Below, one piece after another: positions 10,199 to 21,982 of a stretch of 64,000 nt of DNA. The translations under genes and the position numbers were made by a program. The number at the start of each line of letters is the position of its first letter. Position 1 is the first letter of the stretch. This DNA is from Linum tenue (Eukaryota; Streptophyta; Magnoliopsida; Malpighiales; Linaceae). Location: assembly GCA_946122785.1 (NCBI GenBank), contig CAMGYJ010000002.1, forward strand, positions 69,093,703-69,157,702, given 5' to 3'. The notes under the pieces are model-generated. The model worked only from the letters and a program-made list of their open reading frames with translations, was not told the origin of the DNA and searched no databases.

Positions 10199-13100
10199 TT
10201 ACATGGAGGAGAGCACTGATGAATAATGGACAGGGAAGGCATGTGCATCAATCACTCTGACATTTGTTAATGCTGGAGACATCTTCATCCCAATGATTTC
10301 CACTACTGGATTCGAGTGACCACATAGTAGCACATCCGTCAGCTGTTCCAGAAGAAAAACACAATCACCCATGTCAGGTGTTTCAAATGAGACGGAAAAA
10401 TTGTTCTGTCGGATTTTTTGTTTTATACATCTGTTTACCTGATCACACCCAAAGATCTTGAGCACCTTCAGTGACAGGCAGCTATCCACAATCAAACCAA
10501 CCGCCTCGTCTGCCAAGTTCCGGCACCACGATAGATCCAAACTCTGCAAATTGTTTGCTCGTCTAGCAACTGATAGTGCAGTGTTGTGGCTAACCTGATA
10601 ACAAACATAGGAGGACAGATAAAGAAGATAAGCAATGAATATGATTGCTTTTCTGCACTCAAGACCTCCTAATAGGGGTGTGCGAGAGCCGATTTGGTCC
10701 ACAACCAAATCAAAATTGAATTGAAAAAATGGACTATGTGTCGAGTCAAACCATCATAATTGAAACAGGAAAAAAGAAAATTTGTGATCACTGAGTTTGA
10801 TACACTTCTATGTATCTGAATCCTCAATAGGTCATCATCATCAGAATGTTCTTCGACAAACTCTCACCTGCTTGACATTATTCAGTGAAAGATCTTTCAA
10901 TGACTCCCCATAGGCTTCTACGAATGCTGCAATAGCTTCATCACTGTTCAAAAAGAACAAGAGAAAGGGAGCATTAGAAAGTACTCCTCATTGAGTTTCA
11001 GTAAGCCAAAAAACAGGAACCAAAAGAAGAGAAGTTAATACCAATGCCCCTGGAAACTATCAATAACTTAAATCCGAGACTGAAAGATTCCCAAATCGTG
11101 ATATAATGTACCTGAAATTGTTGCGACAAAGTTTCAAAGTTTGTATTTCTCGACACCCATTTGCAAGATATCCCAGAGCAGAATCAGTCAACTGCCTCAG
11201 ATTTGAAAGGTTGAGTGACTGCAGGCGCGGACATGCTGTAGCTATGGCTTTCAAGGAAGAATCAGTCAACTTCCTGCAGCATATTTCCGACAGTCAGCAT
11301 AAAAAACAAGGGGAAGTATGAAAACTGGAGGGGAGACAGATTATCTTTCAGGGAAAAAAGATGCTTACACACAGCCAGAAAGAACAAGCTCTTTCGTCGC
11401 ATGGCCACACACAGCAACAAAGCACGTAATGAAGTCATCAGAGACACTCTCAATACCACCCACTGATAGAACTTCAAGATTTTCAAACTTCAGCAATGCA
11501 GGTAACATAAGCATAGCATCAATGCTTTGGCAGTCATTAAGGTACAGTTCTTGCAAAGTAGAACCCAATGAGTCCCCCAAAATGCTTATACTAGTTGCAG
11601 AAACAAGGGAGCATTGGCTAAGATTCAGGCATCTTAGGGAAGGAGCAGCAGAAACAAGTGATCTAAGTCCAATATCTGAAAGGCGATAAGCACCATTCAG
11701 AGATAAAGTATTTAATACAGGCATGCTGCCTGGAGACGCGGCTAAGGTAGAATGTAAAACATAATCAGGTATGCCTCGCCCAGAATAGTCAAGTTGAAGA
11801 ACCTGAAAAGAAGACAAAACGCAAGTCAGCTTCATAAGAAGTTTACTCGTTGATAATAAAGAAAGCAATGAGATTGGGGCATTACCATACCATGTCAAAG
11901 AATAACAATTGAAACATTGGTTTCTAGCTCTGCGAGATTCAGTCATATATACCCAACTCACCACTTTATTCCAACTTTAAAATCTAGTGTTAGTGATCAT
12001 TGAAGTTTACATTTAAACATACCGTTAAGTTGCTGGTGTCAAGGCCCTGGACGCAATCTGTGAACTCTTCCTCCGTTAGCCAGGAACAATCCCTGATTCG
12101 TATCTCAGAAGGAGAGCCACAGGCAAGAAGATTCAGAAAATGTGTATTCATCTTTCGAGAATCGCAAAGCAACTGGGAAAGCCTGTGTCTGAAAACATCA
12201 GGAACACACTCAAGTGAAGTTATTGCATCAGCATTTTTGGCAAGACCTTCCATGCACAGCTGTTCCAACGAAGGAACCAAAGTTCTTGAGCGATTACAGC
12301 CACCAACATCTCCTCTAGGAGTCCAATTTATTGCAACAGAGTTGGCCTTGTCAGAAGTTGCTCTCTCACTTTGCAAGTTCATCCTATTTGATCTGTCCCT
12401 AATAATTTTCATCGCGGTCGAGAATGGACCAGGCCAATCTTCAACCTTCTCATCATCCCCCTCAGTGGATTGCTCAGCTGCTTCAACACCAGGAGGAGCC
12501 GCCTCCTGATGCTCTTGAGCTTCGAAATGAGCAAATCGAGCAGCATTCTTTCGTGCTGCATCCTTGAACTGGTCCATTCGAGAACCGGATTCGGTCTTCT
12601 TCGACAGTGCATCCTTTGTTCGTTCTTTCAATCTCTCTTGCTCTTCTCTGCTAGCCTTTTCCGTGACCACTGTGGAAGGCTGACGACTAGGGTTTTGCCT
12701 TCCTTCACGCTCAGCCCGGCCCTCGTCGATAATCAAGGTTCCTGGAACTCGTAGTTCCCCATTTCTCACATCAATCGCAGTACCTAAAGTGCCCACTTCC
12801 CCCAATTTCCCCTTCCCTTTCTCTTCGCTGGTCCATCTTCTAGTGCGCTTCACACTCCGATTCTCAACCAAACTCAAACCTTTTCCATCATTTCCCTGCT
12901 CTTCCTGTTTAACCCTCTCAGCAATCACGTCAACAACTCTCTCCGCGGCCTGATTCCCTTCCTCGGCAGATTTACTCTCCGCAATCCTCTTTCGCCCGGT
13001 AGTCTGAGGGGTTTCCTCCTCCGCTTCCTGTTTCACCCTATCAGCAATCACATTACCTTCGCTAGCAACTCCGTCCGCCGCCGGATTCCCTTCAACGACC

Positions 13101-13573
13101 GCTTCATTCTCCGAGCTGACACCAGCTGAAGCACTCCTCCTCTTGCGCCCGGTGGACCGAGGGGTTCCATCGATGGACGACGATCTGGAAGCAAGTCGGC
13201 CGCTCCGTCGGTGAGCGGAGAGGAAAGGAGTGGCGGGAGAGACAGGGAGAGAAGCTTCAAGCTCTTCCGCTTCCTGTTTCACAACATCCGCCGCCGGATT
13301 CCCTTCATCGACCGCTTTATTCTTCGCAATCGAGCAGACACCGGCTGAAGTGCTCCTCCTCCTCCTCCTCTTGGTCCCGGTAGTCGGAGGGGTTTCATCG
13401 GTGGGCGGCGATCTGGAGGTAAGTCGGCCGCTCCGCCGGGAAGCGGAGAGAGGAGGAGTGGCGGGAGAGACAAGGAGAGGAACGGCGGGGGACTGCGGGA
13501 CGACGGAGGGGGAGGGAGTGGTGTCTTTGGCTAGGGTTTGTGGAGTGACTGTTCGGGACCGAAGCACGACCAT
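10199..13573 (-). CDS. AMN1/RAD7-like leucine-rich repeat protein
   Basis: Six exons on the minus strand, all in phase: 13573-12023, 11802-11369, 11273-11112, 10943-10868, 10594-10439 and 10342-10199. The product has 840 residues. Residues 1 to about 420 are basic, Ser/Pro/Glu-rich and probably disordered, with a repeated block (VSPATPPLSASRRSGRL near 35 and VSPATPFLSAHRRSGRL near 111) followed each time by a KRRR-type nuclear-localisation-like patch. From about residue 430 the conserved PSLEQLCMEGLAKNADAI region leads into cysteine-type leucine-rich repeats such as LRCLNLSQCSL, LQSLNLSNLRQLTDSALGYL and LQSLDLSWCRNLADEAVGLI. This resembles yeast Rad7/AMN1 and plant At2g06040. Those LRRs usually bind proteins in ubiquitin ligase or repair complexes; no F-box is visible, so the role is inferred. 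Intron 5 contains the start of a hAT-like repeat near 10671 (TAGGGGTGTGCG). Confidence 0.9.
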
Positions 13574-13699
13574 GGCTGGAGGTGAGAAAGTGGCGGCGGC
13601 GAGTACGAGAAGAGAGGAGACAGTGGGAAAAGGGAAAGTGGAGTAGGAGATGGGAAGCGGGAGGGAAGGAGTAGAGGACGCGGGTAAGTAGGTTGACGA

Positions 13700-14768
13700 T
13701 TTAGGCGCCCAATTTTAATTAGGGCTTGTTTTTTTTAATCGGAAAACAAAGCTTCTCGGTCACGCTCCCCAACCAAGCTTTGTGTTTCCCGCCTTTTCTG
13801 ATTTTTCTTTTTGGTTTTCTCTAGGATTAATATTTTCGTATGGCATGAACTTTGACAAAAATAAACATTCTGGCCAATCTTTTCGATCTATAACATCCTG
13901 GCCCGAACTATACACCAAAATAAACAATTTGGCCAAACCCGATATTTGACCGTTAACTTGGACGGTCAAACGCGTTGACTAACGGTCAACGCGCCACGTC
14001 ACTGCTAAGTCAGAAGATCTGATAAATATTTAAAGCAGTAATTATAAGAGTATAAAGATAATGGACCGGGTTGTATCTAGGGCTACAAATGAGTTGAGCG
14101 GCTCAACATTCGACTCAGAAAAAACTCATTTGAAACTGGATTCATTTACTAATAAGCCGAGTTTGAGCTACTCAATCTACAACTTGTGGAGCTCGCAAAC
14201 TAGCTCACCTCGATGCCTTGTGAAGTTCAACTCGTGAGCAAGCACGTTTAAATCTCATGAGATGTCTCAACTCTCAATATTGTAGCTAAAGAGCCAACTC
14301 AATTACCGACTTATAAACGAATTGATCTATATAAGTTTGATTTTGATAGTAGTTTGCAAAGTGTTTCTTTACCGGCCTATTGCCTTCCTCTTATGCCATA
14401 TCAGACTCTGGCTATATAAGCTTATGTAAGGAGAAAAAATGCTCGTCGCCACAAACTTGAAACGATCTGGTTGTGCAAATCATTGTATTGGTGCACATTC
14501 AATTCGTGAGATGCTTCTCACGTTATGCTGCGAGGTTTCGCTACAAATCTGGGGACTGGGCATGTACCTCAATGTGGTAACATCTTTTGAAGAATTTACA
14601 GAATGTCGCAGCACTACCTGATAAACCGAAGTCAGACCAGAGCTTTACAATCATGTCGACCAAATAAAAAGACAATTTACCTCCTGCAGTACCCAAAAGC
14701 AAGTTCGACAGAACACAGTCGATAACACCGGAAAGGAGGGCACAAGCAGCGGAGAAACGGGAAGCACC
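13700..14768. other. Intergenic spacer with repeat fragments
   Basis: No gene is seen between the AMN1-like start and the TRAPPC12-like stop. Around 13930-14010 short GGTCAACG/CGTTGAC motifs repeat in both orientations, which is common in MULE ends. At 14082 TAGGGCTACAAATGAGTTGA resembles the left end of a common plant hAT-type repeat (with GAGCTCG/AGCTCAA motifs to about 14330), but its right end is not clear. Confidence 0.4.
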
Positions 14769-15854
14769 TCAAATCCTAGTACAAGAGGAATCGAAATCGT
14801 CTGGAGCAACTTTCGAAATCCAATTGCTCAACGTTCTCTTGATATCGGAGTGATTAACGTAAGCCAACTCGTACATGCTGCACAGGTTCACCACGAGGGT
14901 CTCATTCAGTGCCACCGTGGGCACCCTCTCGAGCGAACTCTCCAGCACCTTTATCGAATCCGATAAGTCCCTCAAGTACATCAAGCAAATCGCTTTGTTG
15001 TTGATCGCCACAGCATCCATAGCATCCCGCTCGATGCATTCGTCGTACTCCCTCACAGCAGAGACATAATCCTTCTCCACTAAGTACATCAAAGCCTTGT
15101 TCCTGCTTACCATATTCGTCAATTCTGCCTCATTCAACGATTTCTGTTTCTCCACATCTGCGAACGAGCCCTTAGCGCCCTCTAGGTCCCCGATTTGCAT
15201 CTGTATGTACCCTAATTTCGACAACAAATGCGGGTCCGAGTTCCCCCGAGCAAGCAGACACTTGATCAAATCCAAACACACCCCATGCTCTTTACCTTTC
15301 AAGTGCTCTGTAACAATGTTGTTCACAACAAAGACCTCTCTCTTTCTCCAGACCTCGAGTGAAGCGGCTGCCTCCTCCTTTTCCTTCATCTTATCTCGAA
15401 CAAAGTCAAGCAGAAGGTACAGCCGGTCCAATCCCTCTTGTCTGTCACCCAATTTTATAGGAACCAATGCGTAAAGCCACCTGAGGGAGAAAGGAACCAT
15501 GGAACCTGACCGGTCCGGGTAGATTTTGGGGTAAGTTTCATACTGGTAGTGGTGACTATCGAAATCATCAACTGTTTCAAGTTCTGTCAGAGCTTCCTTG
15601 AAACGTCGAAGCTTAGTGAAAGCAAGGACGTTATAAGCCAAATACGTGAGGTGGTCGTGAGGCGTTATGAGAAGGGAGAGAGACCGTGCTCGAGCAACCT
15701 TATCGAGAATTGACCGCCAAGAACCGCGGTTGGAAAGGTCTTGGAGCGATGCCAGCTCATAAGCCAGGTCATTGAGGGAGGCAAACTTGTTGGATAGTGG
15801 ATCACTAGATGGCGGTAAGGGTTCAGGTTGCAAATCCAGGGAGTCAGCTTCCAT
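14769..15854 (-). CDS. TRAPPC12: TRAPPC12-like TPR protein
   Basis: A single coding exon gives 361 residues from ATG at 15854 to a stop at 14769. The protein is helical with tetratricopeptide-like repeats. It contains SLQDLSNRGSWRSILDKVA near residue 37, then LAYNVLAFTKLRRFKEAL, then HLLSKLGYIQMQIGDLEGAK. A C-terminal pair, NKALMYLVEKDYVSAVREYD and NNKAICLMYLRDLSDSIKVL, shows the TPR helix-turn-helix pattern. It matches the plant form of trafficking protein particle complex subunit 12. That subunit belongs to the tethering complex acting at the Golgi/TGN and in cytokinesis; animal TRAPPC12 is longer at the N-terminus. An intron-free CDS preceded by a leader intron is plausible here. The family call rests on recognition, not on a search. 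Confidence 0.8.
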   Translation of the reverse strand: MEADSLDLQPEPLPPSSDPLSNKFASLNDLAYELASLQDLSNRGSWRSILDKVARARSLSLLITPHDHLTYLAYNVLAFTKLRRFKEALTELETVDDFDSHHYQYETYPKIYPDRSGSMVPFSLRWLYALVPIKLGDRQEGLDRLYLLLDFVRDKMKEKEEAAASLEVWRKREVFVVNNIVTEHLKGKEHGVCLDLIKCLLARGNSDPHLLSKLGYIQMQIGDLEGAKGSFADVEKQKSLNEAELTNMVSRNKALMYLVEKDYVSAVREYDECIERDAMDAVAINNKAICLMYLRDLSDSIKVLESSLERVPTVALNETLVVNLCSMYELAYVNHSDIKRTLSNWISKVAPDDFDSSCTRI

Positions 15855-17640
15855 GGTGCTTGTTGAAATAGATTATCTACCAAGAACAAAAAAAAAATTT
15901 AATTAAATAAATAAATAAATAATTAGATAGAGAATTAATTAACTAACCAAGATTCTTGCATCCAACCCTAAATCTCACGAACCATTATTTTTATCAGTAG
16001 TAGTAAAACACCACATAATAAACTTGACCACTGGCAAGAGAAAAGGCAAATGAAAGCCAAATTGCATTCACCCATGTTGGCCCTATGCTACCAAATATTC
16101 CTATGTCAAAGGAGGACACATAAAGTCAGGAAAGAATAGATATTGTCTAAGCAAAATATGAGCATTTGTATACTTCTTCCCACCCAATACTTTCATTAGC
16201 AGCAGCAATCTACAGAACCAAGCAGAGCAAAAGCCCGTATGAGAAGAAGAAAAAAACAGAATTCTGATCGACACCAGAGCAGGATAACCTCTTTCGGGAA
16301 ACTATGAAGATATCCAAAATAGGAATACAAAACAAAAATGGAAGCACATGGAACCATCAACAAGGAATTTAGCAGACTAACTGATTATCTTTCACTTGAT
16401 GAAATAGTAACTAACCTATAAGCAGATAAACACCATTTATTTCAAGATTAAAAATACCAAGATAAGAACGAACATTGGAAGATGATGAGGGAGGGTCATC
16501 CATTGGAGGATTTACACAAATACTGAGCAGTAACGAGCAAAAAGAAAACAAAAGCCGTAAAAGTACGAACACTGGCAGAAACAGATAACATGCATTGCTA
16601 AATCCTTCTATTGTCAGCATTAGAGGGGAAAAGAAGACAAGGTCCGGAATGGGAAAATTACATAATTTGACTCATGGAAAACCAACAATTCACAGCAGCA
16701 CAGGTCCTGGATTCTGATATACAACACAAAACAAGATGTGTCTTCATCGTCACCAAGAATGAGCCATCAAACCACAAGCAAACCATGACAGGCACCTACT
16801 TCACCTTTTCCACTCAAACAACCTCTAAAATCCTTAAAGAAAACCCGATCTCATACACACAGCCTCCCAAACTTTGCTCACATGTATAAATGAGCGGCAA
16901 AAGCATCTATCAAGAAAATAAAACATGCTTTAAATAGAAACGAGTCCGGCTGTGCCGAACACAGTGATTCCAACACATATACACATTGCTGAATCGGAAT
17001 GGAAGAACATAAAGCAAAATAGACACCTTGCTACAAAGCCACCATTGACAGAGGAATCCCTTGAACAAAACAAGCTAAAACCCACACTTAAATACAGCAA
17101 ATTCTCAAGATTATCAAGTGCGGCAATAGCAAGGACTATTAAAGCTATTGCAGAACGAGAGCATATAGGTATATATACAAGGAATCAAGAAAGGCATTTA
17201 ATTTATGCAGGCGAAAATTGTACAGCAATGCAAGCACAAGACAATGTCCAAGTACAACAAAACCCCGATCCAGGCCACATGCTGAGACGGATAACGAAAG
17301 CCTCAGACCTCATCGACGAAACATTTCGAAACGTAGCTAATCTGACCTCAACGCAAAATACCTTAGAATTAGCTCAGCACGTTACCGGGAAGTCGTCGAA
17401 GTTGCGCACAGAGAGAGCTTCGATTCCCCGGGGAACGAAAGGAAACCTGCTCTGTTTCGCCGACCCGATCTCTCCTCCCAGTCTCCCACGCGATGCGGCT
17501 CCGGTCTACCGAGCCAGCTCTATTTCTCGGCCTGGTTCGCTATCCAACGATATATCTCTCTCTTCCGATACAACGAGCTCCGACGGCTGACGGAAGTAAC
17601 TGCGGCGGCGACTGTCTCGATCGATTTCTTCTCCCCTCGA
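15855..17640 (-). promoter_or_regulatory. Probable 5' leader with a 1.5-kb intron for the TRAPPC12-like gene
   Basis: Reading the minus strand, a GC-rich, pyrimidine-rich block (about 17640-17386) looks like a plant 5' untranslated exon. It ends at CTTCCCG|GTAACG (donor 17385). A matching acceptor, TTCTTGGTAG (boundary 15877/15876), lies 22 bases before the ATG. The 1.5 kb between has no gene. This is inferred from composition and splice signals only. The 212-codon open frame on the plus strand across this region is treated as chance. Confidence 0.45.
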
Positions 17641-17806
17641 TTCTCTGGATGTCTTTAGTCCTCCTTATTTTTCCAGAAATATTTTATTTTTAAGGCTAAA
17701 TTACAGGTTTGGTCACTCAAATTATATAAATCTTTCACGTTTGCCACTCGAATTACTTTTCTTTCTTATACGCCACTAACTTTACGAATCGTTTCACCGT
17801 TAGTCA

Positions 17807-18531
17807 CCGGCCGTTAGGGCTGGGAAAATAGACCAGACCGTTAGAAAAACCGTGGTCCAAACCGTACCGCACAGTTTGGTCCGGACCGTAGACCGTGAAG
17901 TATGGTCTGGTCTGATCCATGGTCTGTATTATTTTATGATTTGATCTCTTGGTCTGGTCTGGTCTAGACCGCGGTTTACCGGACCAAACCGTAGACCCAA
18001 CTGACTTGTCAATACGTGTTAACAACCCATTCGGCCACTCTCCAAACTCCCACAACGACACCCAAGTCTCAACCTTAATTTTGTGAATCTCTTCCCTCCT
18101 TCATTCACAACCACATTTAACCACAGAGTAGAGATAATCGTGTCTCCATATGACATTATGTTAATGTTTATGACATTATGGTGCAAGTTGGGATGCTTTT
18201 ACTTTGTATCTTTGTTATGTACTAAGATTTAGAGTATCAAAATTATTCATGCATGTTAGGATTAATGTTTTAAGGCAAATAACAATTATTTTTCTTGGTT
18301 ATTGGTTCAATTTTTTGTGTGGTTGACTAAACAAACTATTCATTTTTCGTTGAGTGTGGTCTATCTGGACAAGACCAGACCGAACCAGACCGCACAGGCG
18401 TGGTCTGGACCAGACCGTATAGTCTGTGGTCTGGTCTATGGTCTATACTTTAGCCTCTCGGTCTGGACCGTAGACCGTATATATGGTCTGGTCTGGACCA
18501 GACCGCACCGTTTCCCAGCCCTACCGGCCGT
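17807..18531. mobile_element. hAT MITE nested in the MULE left arm
   Basis: The terminal inverted repeat is perfect: TAGGGCTGGGAAA at 17815 and TTTCCCAGCCCTA ending at 18523. An exact 8-bp target duplication, CCGGCCGT, flanks it (17807-17814 and 18524-18531), diagnostic for hAT. The opposite MULE arm near 20005 has the uninterrupted sequence ACCGGCCGTTAC, i.e. the empty site. Subterminal GGTCTGGTCTGG and CCAGACCG motifs are densely repeated, probably transposase-binding sites. It is 709 bp with no transposase. Confidence 0.95.
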
Positions 18532-18754
18532 TACACTCCGTTAAATTTGGCCTACGTGGCAGTCAACTATAAAGTTTGACTGTTAACTAGATGACGTGGA
18601 AATTAAAAAAAAATAAAAAAATTAATGTAATTTTCCACCTCATCATTCCACTTACTTATTTATATGATTGATCCTATTAATTATTTAATAAAAAATAATT
18701 AAATTAAAAAAATAATTTTGAGCGACATTGAGGAGGAGGAGGAGGAATCTCTCC

Positions 18755-19015
18755 AGCTACGACAAGTGCCTCTCCCACGACCAAGCCCGCAAGGTCGCGG
18801 CTGGGGCTCAACAACCTGTTCTGGGACTGGGATTTGCCCCGCACCCGTGAAGGGTTCTACTGATTCAAAGGTTCGGTGATGGCTGCAGTGGTCCGAGCCT
18901 CTGAGGCAGAGCATTCGCTTCCCTTACGGATGTGATCCTGATGGAGTGCACGGATATCACTCAGGGGGTGAAGTCCAGTTGCCCGGAGACGATGCTGACG
19001 TACAAATACAATCTG
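18755..19015 (+). pseudogene. Isocitrate lyase gene fragment captured in the MULE
   Basis: In shifting frames the sequence reads [14 protein letters not shown], then [18 protein letters not shown] followed by a stop, then FKGSVMAAVVRASEA. In another frame come MECTDITQGVKSSCPETML and KYNLS. The block [16 protein letters not shown] and the order of the following segments match plant isocitrate lyase, the glyoxylate-cycle enzyme that splits isocitrate into succinate and glyoxylate. At least two frameshifts and two stops make it non-functional. The protein identity is from memory of the family. Confidence 0.75.
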
Positions 19016-20139
19016 TCGTGGGGCTTCATCCCCCGGCCACTCCTCCGATTCGTCTGTCGTGGCTTTCGTCAACGGTTTGTAGATGCAGCCGGAAGCATCT
19101 CCCTTTTCGAGACTGAAGATCTTGCGGTTGCGGGTACAATCCCCGCAAGAAATTTGGATATATTGGCTGTGAATTTAACGATTCTTATTAGTAGTGATAT
19201 TTGTGGAGTCATTCTTTGGTTGATAAGTGTTAATTGAAAAGTTTTAAGAATGTGATGTGGTATTAACTAATGTTGTTGGTGGTTGGTTGCTCTGCAGCCT
19301 ACAAGTTTGGTTTTGACAGCTGAGCTTTTAATTGCAAGCCAAAATATCTTCACCGGTTCAAACGACCAGAAATAATTAATAATTTTATATACCACAGCCT
19401 TGTCTTCTCATTCTTCTTCCATTCTCCATCTTTTATTCACCATTTGGTGCCCTACTCTAATGGCTTCCACTAACATTCCATCGTCCCTCTCATTACGAAG
19501 CCTTGATCTTCCTCAGTCCAATCGTTTCTGCAGCAGCCCCACTGCTGCAATTCAACCCTCCGGTGCCAACCCACCATTACTACCATGTCCATCGTCTTCC
19601 CACTGATCAGGTTCACACACAAAAGGTGAAACAACCCACCACCAGCACCAACAACCATGATCAGACCCATCATCAACTGCAGCAACAGCAATGGCGCCGC
19701 CGAACCAGACTCGCAACGCATAGGGCTCCCTGTACCTCTCGACGGGACATGTTCTTGTTTGCCAATATTCTCGATCACAGTCGCAGCCGAATGATCCTCC
19801 TCCTCCCTCAAAATTATTTTCTTTGCTAATAAAGTTATCTTTTTAATTTAATTAATTTTTATTAAATAATTAATAGGATCAATCATATAAATAAAGTAAG
19901 TGGAATGATGAGGTGGAATTTTTTTAATTTTTTTTAATTTCCACGTCATTTAGTTAACAGTCAAACTTTATAGTTGACTGCCATGTAGGACAAATTTAAC
20001 GGAGTGTAACGGCCGGTGACTAACGGTGCAACGATTCGTAAAGTTAGTGGCGTATAAGAAAGAAAAATAATTCGAGTGGCAAACGTGAAAGATTTATATA
20101 ATTTGAGTGACCAAACATGTAATTTAGCCTTATTTTTAA

Positions 20140-21982
20140 TCAAGAACAAAGTTTTAGATTGGGCCCAAATTGGAAGCAGAAACTCGTTCATCGAAACGGC
20201 CCGCTTTGCATCATAGTTCAACGAATCACGGCCCGCTTCTTATTATCTTCCGCAATTTTGTGGGGGTGAAAAAGGCGGGTTGAATTATTTGTTTTTTTTT
20301 TTTGTAAGATTATCTATGTTTCAATCACGAAGCAGTATGAATTAACTTGACTTCATATTGTGGAGTGGTTTATATTTATTGACTTAATATTTTACTAGAT
20401 CCATTTGATGTTTAACTCAATAATTAATTTAATTTTTAAATTAATTCCATGCAGAATCCGATTAGATATACGATATCCGTAAATCGCGAAGATGGAGATA
20501 AAACTGCAAAACTCCGCACAATATAAATCGGGATATGGACTTTGCGCTTTTGAAAAATGAGGATGTGAATGGTTCCTGGCAACTCGCTCCAGAGTCCAAA
20601 CTTATCAGCGCGCGGTTCCTTGACGGTGAGGTCGCACACATTGATCAGAAAAAGAAAGAAAAATTCCAAAGGTGTGGGGTTTATACGCAAAATAAGTTGA
20701 GGTCTCAAATCAATTAGCTCCAATTGCATAATACTATACTACCAGCTCATCTGATGAGATCATGTGTCGGCATTAATAACAAGCGAAGTGAGAGCGGCGG
20801 ATTTCACAGCTAGATAGCTAGGCTGGGTCGGGGAAAGCAACAATTTTGATTCCAAGTTTACAGCTATATATACTCTCGTTTTCCTTCCGCACGTTCTTCT
20901 TTTCGTATCAGTTGGCCGACATATCTCTCAACACAACAGTCAACACTGCCGTCAAAATCTAATGCCTTGGGAATTTACTTGTACGGCTGACTACCCCTCG
21001 ATTGCTTTTCTGCATAAACAAACAAACGGGGGAAAATACTTGTGACTAGAGAACCCAATTATTCTCATTTTTAACTACATTAGAAGTGTAAAATCGTAAA
21101 TCTATAAGTTTTAAAGCGCGTTTTCAACTACATTAGCTATACAAAATGTGATATTGCGTAGAAGCGTTTTGGTGATCTAGAAACGTAAAACCGTAAGTTT
21201 TAAAGCGCGATTTTGACTACATTGGTTTAGATAAACCTCAAGCCTATGAATCCCTTGTGACTTCTCTAGGTCTCGGATCTGCGAAGAGGGGGGGAGGGAG
21301 GGGGGTTTGATCCATATCCATATATGAATTTGCCCACACTGCTCTGTACACTATGTCGACCTTACTCACCTAATATTCGACTATGAATGTTGAAAGACTA
21401 TCGTTACGTCTACAATACATTTGTCGTAGCACTGGTCACGATAACAACTATTGTTACCGGACTTTTCCTTAAAGTGATAGATCATATGATAACCAAGACC
21501 TGTACACATCATAACCATCTTTATGGGCACCAAAACGACCACCAAGCGGCCGTCGAGGGTCCATGCCGACAGAGTATGTAGTTGAGCAACTGTATTCATT
21601 AATCATAATAGTACGTGTTGTGTGTGATAGTTTCTCTGTAATTCCCAGTGGGAGAGTTATGTATATGGTTGCCTGCCAATTGCCATATCCAATCCCAAGG
21701 GCCACAAAATTAAATGGTGTTGGGCCTGTTGGCTGTCTGTCTAGTTCGCTCATTACTGATGTTGAGGTAGATGGAAAGCTTCTATTTGGGCTATCCTCCC
21801 CTCCCAACAGATACTGAATTCCCATTGTCTTTTTACAGTGTAATCAGATTGTGATACATTAGCTGGTCGTCCAATTAGTTATGTAGCCGGCGGTTTCATG
21901 TTGTCCAAAATTGTTTTCAATATAAAGAAATGAATAGGATCATAGCAATATATTTCTACCATTATTTTGTTGGGGTTGTGTG
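20140..21982. other. Intergenic DNA, no gene recognised
   Basis: Open frames up to 118 codons (for example minus 21825-21469) overlap each other in several frames and match nothing I know. Around 21060-21235 a phrase of the type AGAAGCGTTTTGGTGA with GTAAGTTTTAAAGCGCG repeats, and recurs at 22045-22200, marking a dispersed AT-rich repeat. A TATATATA stretch at 20868 has no gene downstream. Confidence 0.45.

Larger units (their letters stand above)
17684..20139. mobile_element. Pack-MULE-like element with >300-bp inverted repeats
   Basis: The element begins GGCTAAATTACAGGTTTGG (17694) and ends with the inverted copy CCAAACATGTAATTTAGCC (about 20129). The arms match almost base for base for about 120 bp up to the nested insertion at 17815. 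They resume after it (18532-18720 against 19825-20010), giving arms above 300 bp. The flanks TTATTTTTAA (17684-17693 and 20130-20139) are an 8-10 bp target duplication, as expected for Mutator-like elements. There is no transposase. The interior (18720-19830) is GC-richer and gene-like. It includes an isocitrate lyase fragment and, at 19460, an ATG followed by the transit-like MASTNIPSSLSLRSL, whose frame stops after 49 codons; I cannot identify that second fragment. Confidence 0.85.

Noticed and set aside
11318..11689. 123-codon plus-strand frame
   Set aside because: Antisense to LRR exon 2 of the AMN1-like gene and spans its splice site.
12000..12509. 169-codon open frame antisense to AMN1-like exon 1
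   Set aside because: A shadow of a conserved exon; no independent features.
16952..17590. 212-codon open frame on the plus strand
   Set aside because: No domain or compositional sign of a protein. It overlaps the predicted leader exon and intron of the TRAPPC12-like gene on the other strand and crosses sequence of changing base composition.
21469..21825. 118-codon minus-strand frame
   Set aside because: No recognisable motif, overlapped by other open frames on both strands; insufficient to call a gene.
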